Assembly (NCBI GenBank): GCA_964544605.1
Contig: CAZJBX010000050.1
Coordinates: forward strand, 1 to 6,554
Direction: 5' to 3'
From: JAMIFN01 sp964544605
Lineage (GTDB): Bacteria; Pseudomonadota; Gammaproteobacteria; Burkholderiales; Burkholderiaceae_C
Length of the DNA: 6,554 nt
Below the pieces are notes generated by a model. That model saw nothing but the letters and a program-made list of their open reading frames with translations. It was not told where the DNA came from and ran no database searches. The stretch's first letter is position 1, and each line of letters starts with the position of its first letter. Both the position numbers and the translations under genes were made by a program. Positions 6,010 to 6,554 of the stretch are shown in pieces.

Positions 6010-6554
6010 GGCAGCAGGTGTTTCACGCCGTCGCGCTCGCCTTGCAGCTCGTCCAAGGTGATGTTGATGCGCTCTTGGCTGAAGGCGTCGATGTCCAAGC
6101 CTTCAATCACTTTGTATTCGCCGCCTTCACAAGTGACGGGGAAGCCAAACACCATGCCTTCAGGGATGCCGTATTGGCCTTGTGAGGGCACGCCCATGGT
6201 GGTCCAGCCGCCCTTGGTGCCCAGCGCCCAATCGCGCATGTGGTCAATCGCGGCATTGGCGGCAGAGGCCGCAGAGGACAGACCACGCGCCTCAATGATG
6301 GCCGCGCCGCGTTTGCCCACGGTGGGCAAAAACACATTGGCGTTCCAGTCTTGGTCGTTGATCATGTCTTTCACGCTCTCGCCGCCAATGGTGGCAAAGC
6401 GGTAATCGGCATACATGGTGGGCGAGTGGTTGCCCCACACGGTGAGTTTTTCGATGTCTTTCACGGCCTTGCCGGTTTTTTGGGCAATTTGGCTGGCGGC
6501 GCGGTTGTGGTCCAGGCGCAGCATGGCGGTGAAGTTTTTCGCCGGCAGATCGGG
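6006..6554 (-). CDS. mdh: Malate dehydrogenase, C-terminal part (cut by window edge)
   Basis: The last 182 codons and the stop are present; the N-terminal NAD-binding Rossmann part lies beyond the right edge. The enzyme interconverts malate and oxaloacetate with NAD in the TCA cycle, in the cytoplasm. Visible motifs, numbered within the fragment: LDHNR (14-18) with the catalytic Asp15 and the substrate-binding Arg18; WGNHSPTMYAD (40-50) with the proton-accepting His43; then SSAASAANAAIDHMRDW and the C-terminal FSQERINITLDELQGE. This is the long MDH type (about 328 aa in full, by memory) typical of Burkholderiales and related to cytosolic MDH. The reading frame is open to the window edge, with the first visible residues PDLPAKNFTA. 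It is followed by a stop-codon hairpin and an intrinsic terminator, so it is probably not co-transcribed with uvrC in the main. Confidence 0.97.
   Translation of the reverse strand, partial: PDLPAKNFTAMLRLDHNRAASQIAQKTGKAVKDIEKLTVWGNHSPTMYADYRFATIGGESVKDMINDQDWNANVFLPTVGKRGAAIIEARGLSSAASAANAAIDHMRDWALGTKGGWTTMGVPSQGQYGIPEGMVFGFPVTCEGGEYKVIEGLDIDAFSQERINITLDELQGERDGVKHLLP

Noticed and set aside
6312..6330. Perfect 9-bp inverted repeat TTTGCCCAC/GTGGGCAAA followed by A-rich bases
   Set aside because: It lies in the codons for the conserved FLPTVGKR of malate dehydrogenase, so it is explained by coding constraint; it is not at a gene end.

Overview
The window looks like a chromosomal segment from a betaproteobacterium, most likely Burkholderiales of the Comamonadaceae type. 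The basis is the family resemblance of the UvrC and malate dehydrogenase proteins as I remember them; no search was run. The backbone genes uvrC and mdh are GC-rich. One gene between them and the left part of the window is clearly richer in A and T. All protein genes I accept lie on the minus strand, so the biological reading order is right to left.

From right to left: the C-terminal 182 codons of malate dehydrogenase (mdh, cut by the window edge) end in a stop-codon hairpin followed by a strong intrinsic terminator. Next comes a complete uvrC (671 aa, nucleotide excision repair endonuclease) with all catalytic and cysteine landmarks. It has no visible Shine-Dalgarno sequence, but a good -10 box lies 7 nt before its ATG. 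Only 49 bp after uvrC is a 736-aa soluble KAP-family P-loop NTPase, AT-rich and with its own ribosome binding site. It looks like a horizontally acquired gene placed behind uvrC, where pgsA is often found in proteobacteria. KAP NTPases include the phage-exclusion protein PifA, so a defence role is possible, but nothing here proves it.

Further left are two small membrane-protein genes: a YcxB-like protein with two transmembrane helices (177 aa) and a DUF1232/YkvA-like protein (127 aa). Their functions are not established.

The first 470 bp hold no credible gene. They form a GC-rich array of alternating, oppositely oriented REP/BIME-like palindromic units. The array contains a perfect 186-bp direct repeat with a period of 284 bp, and it runs off the left edge of the window.

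The most noteworthy items are the solitary AT-rich KAP NTPase and the nested palindromic repeat array. No CRISPR array, tRNA, rRNA, integrase or transposase gene was found.
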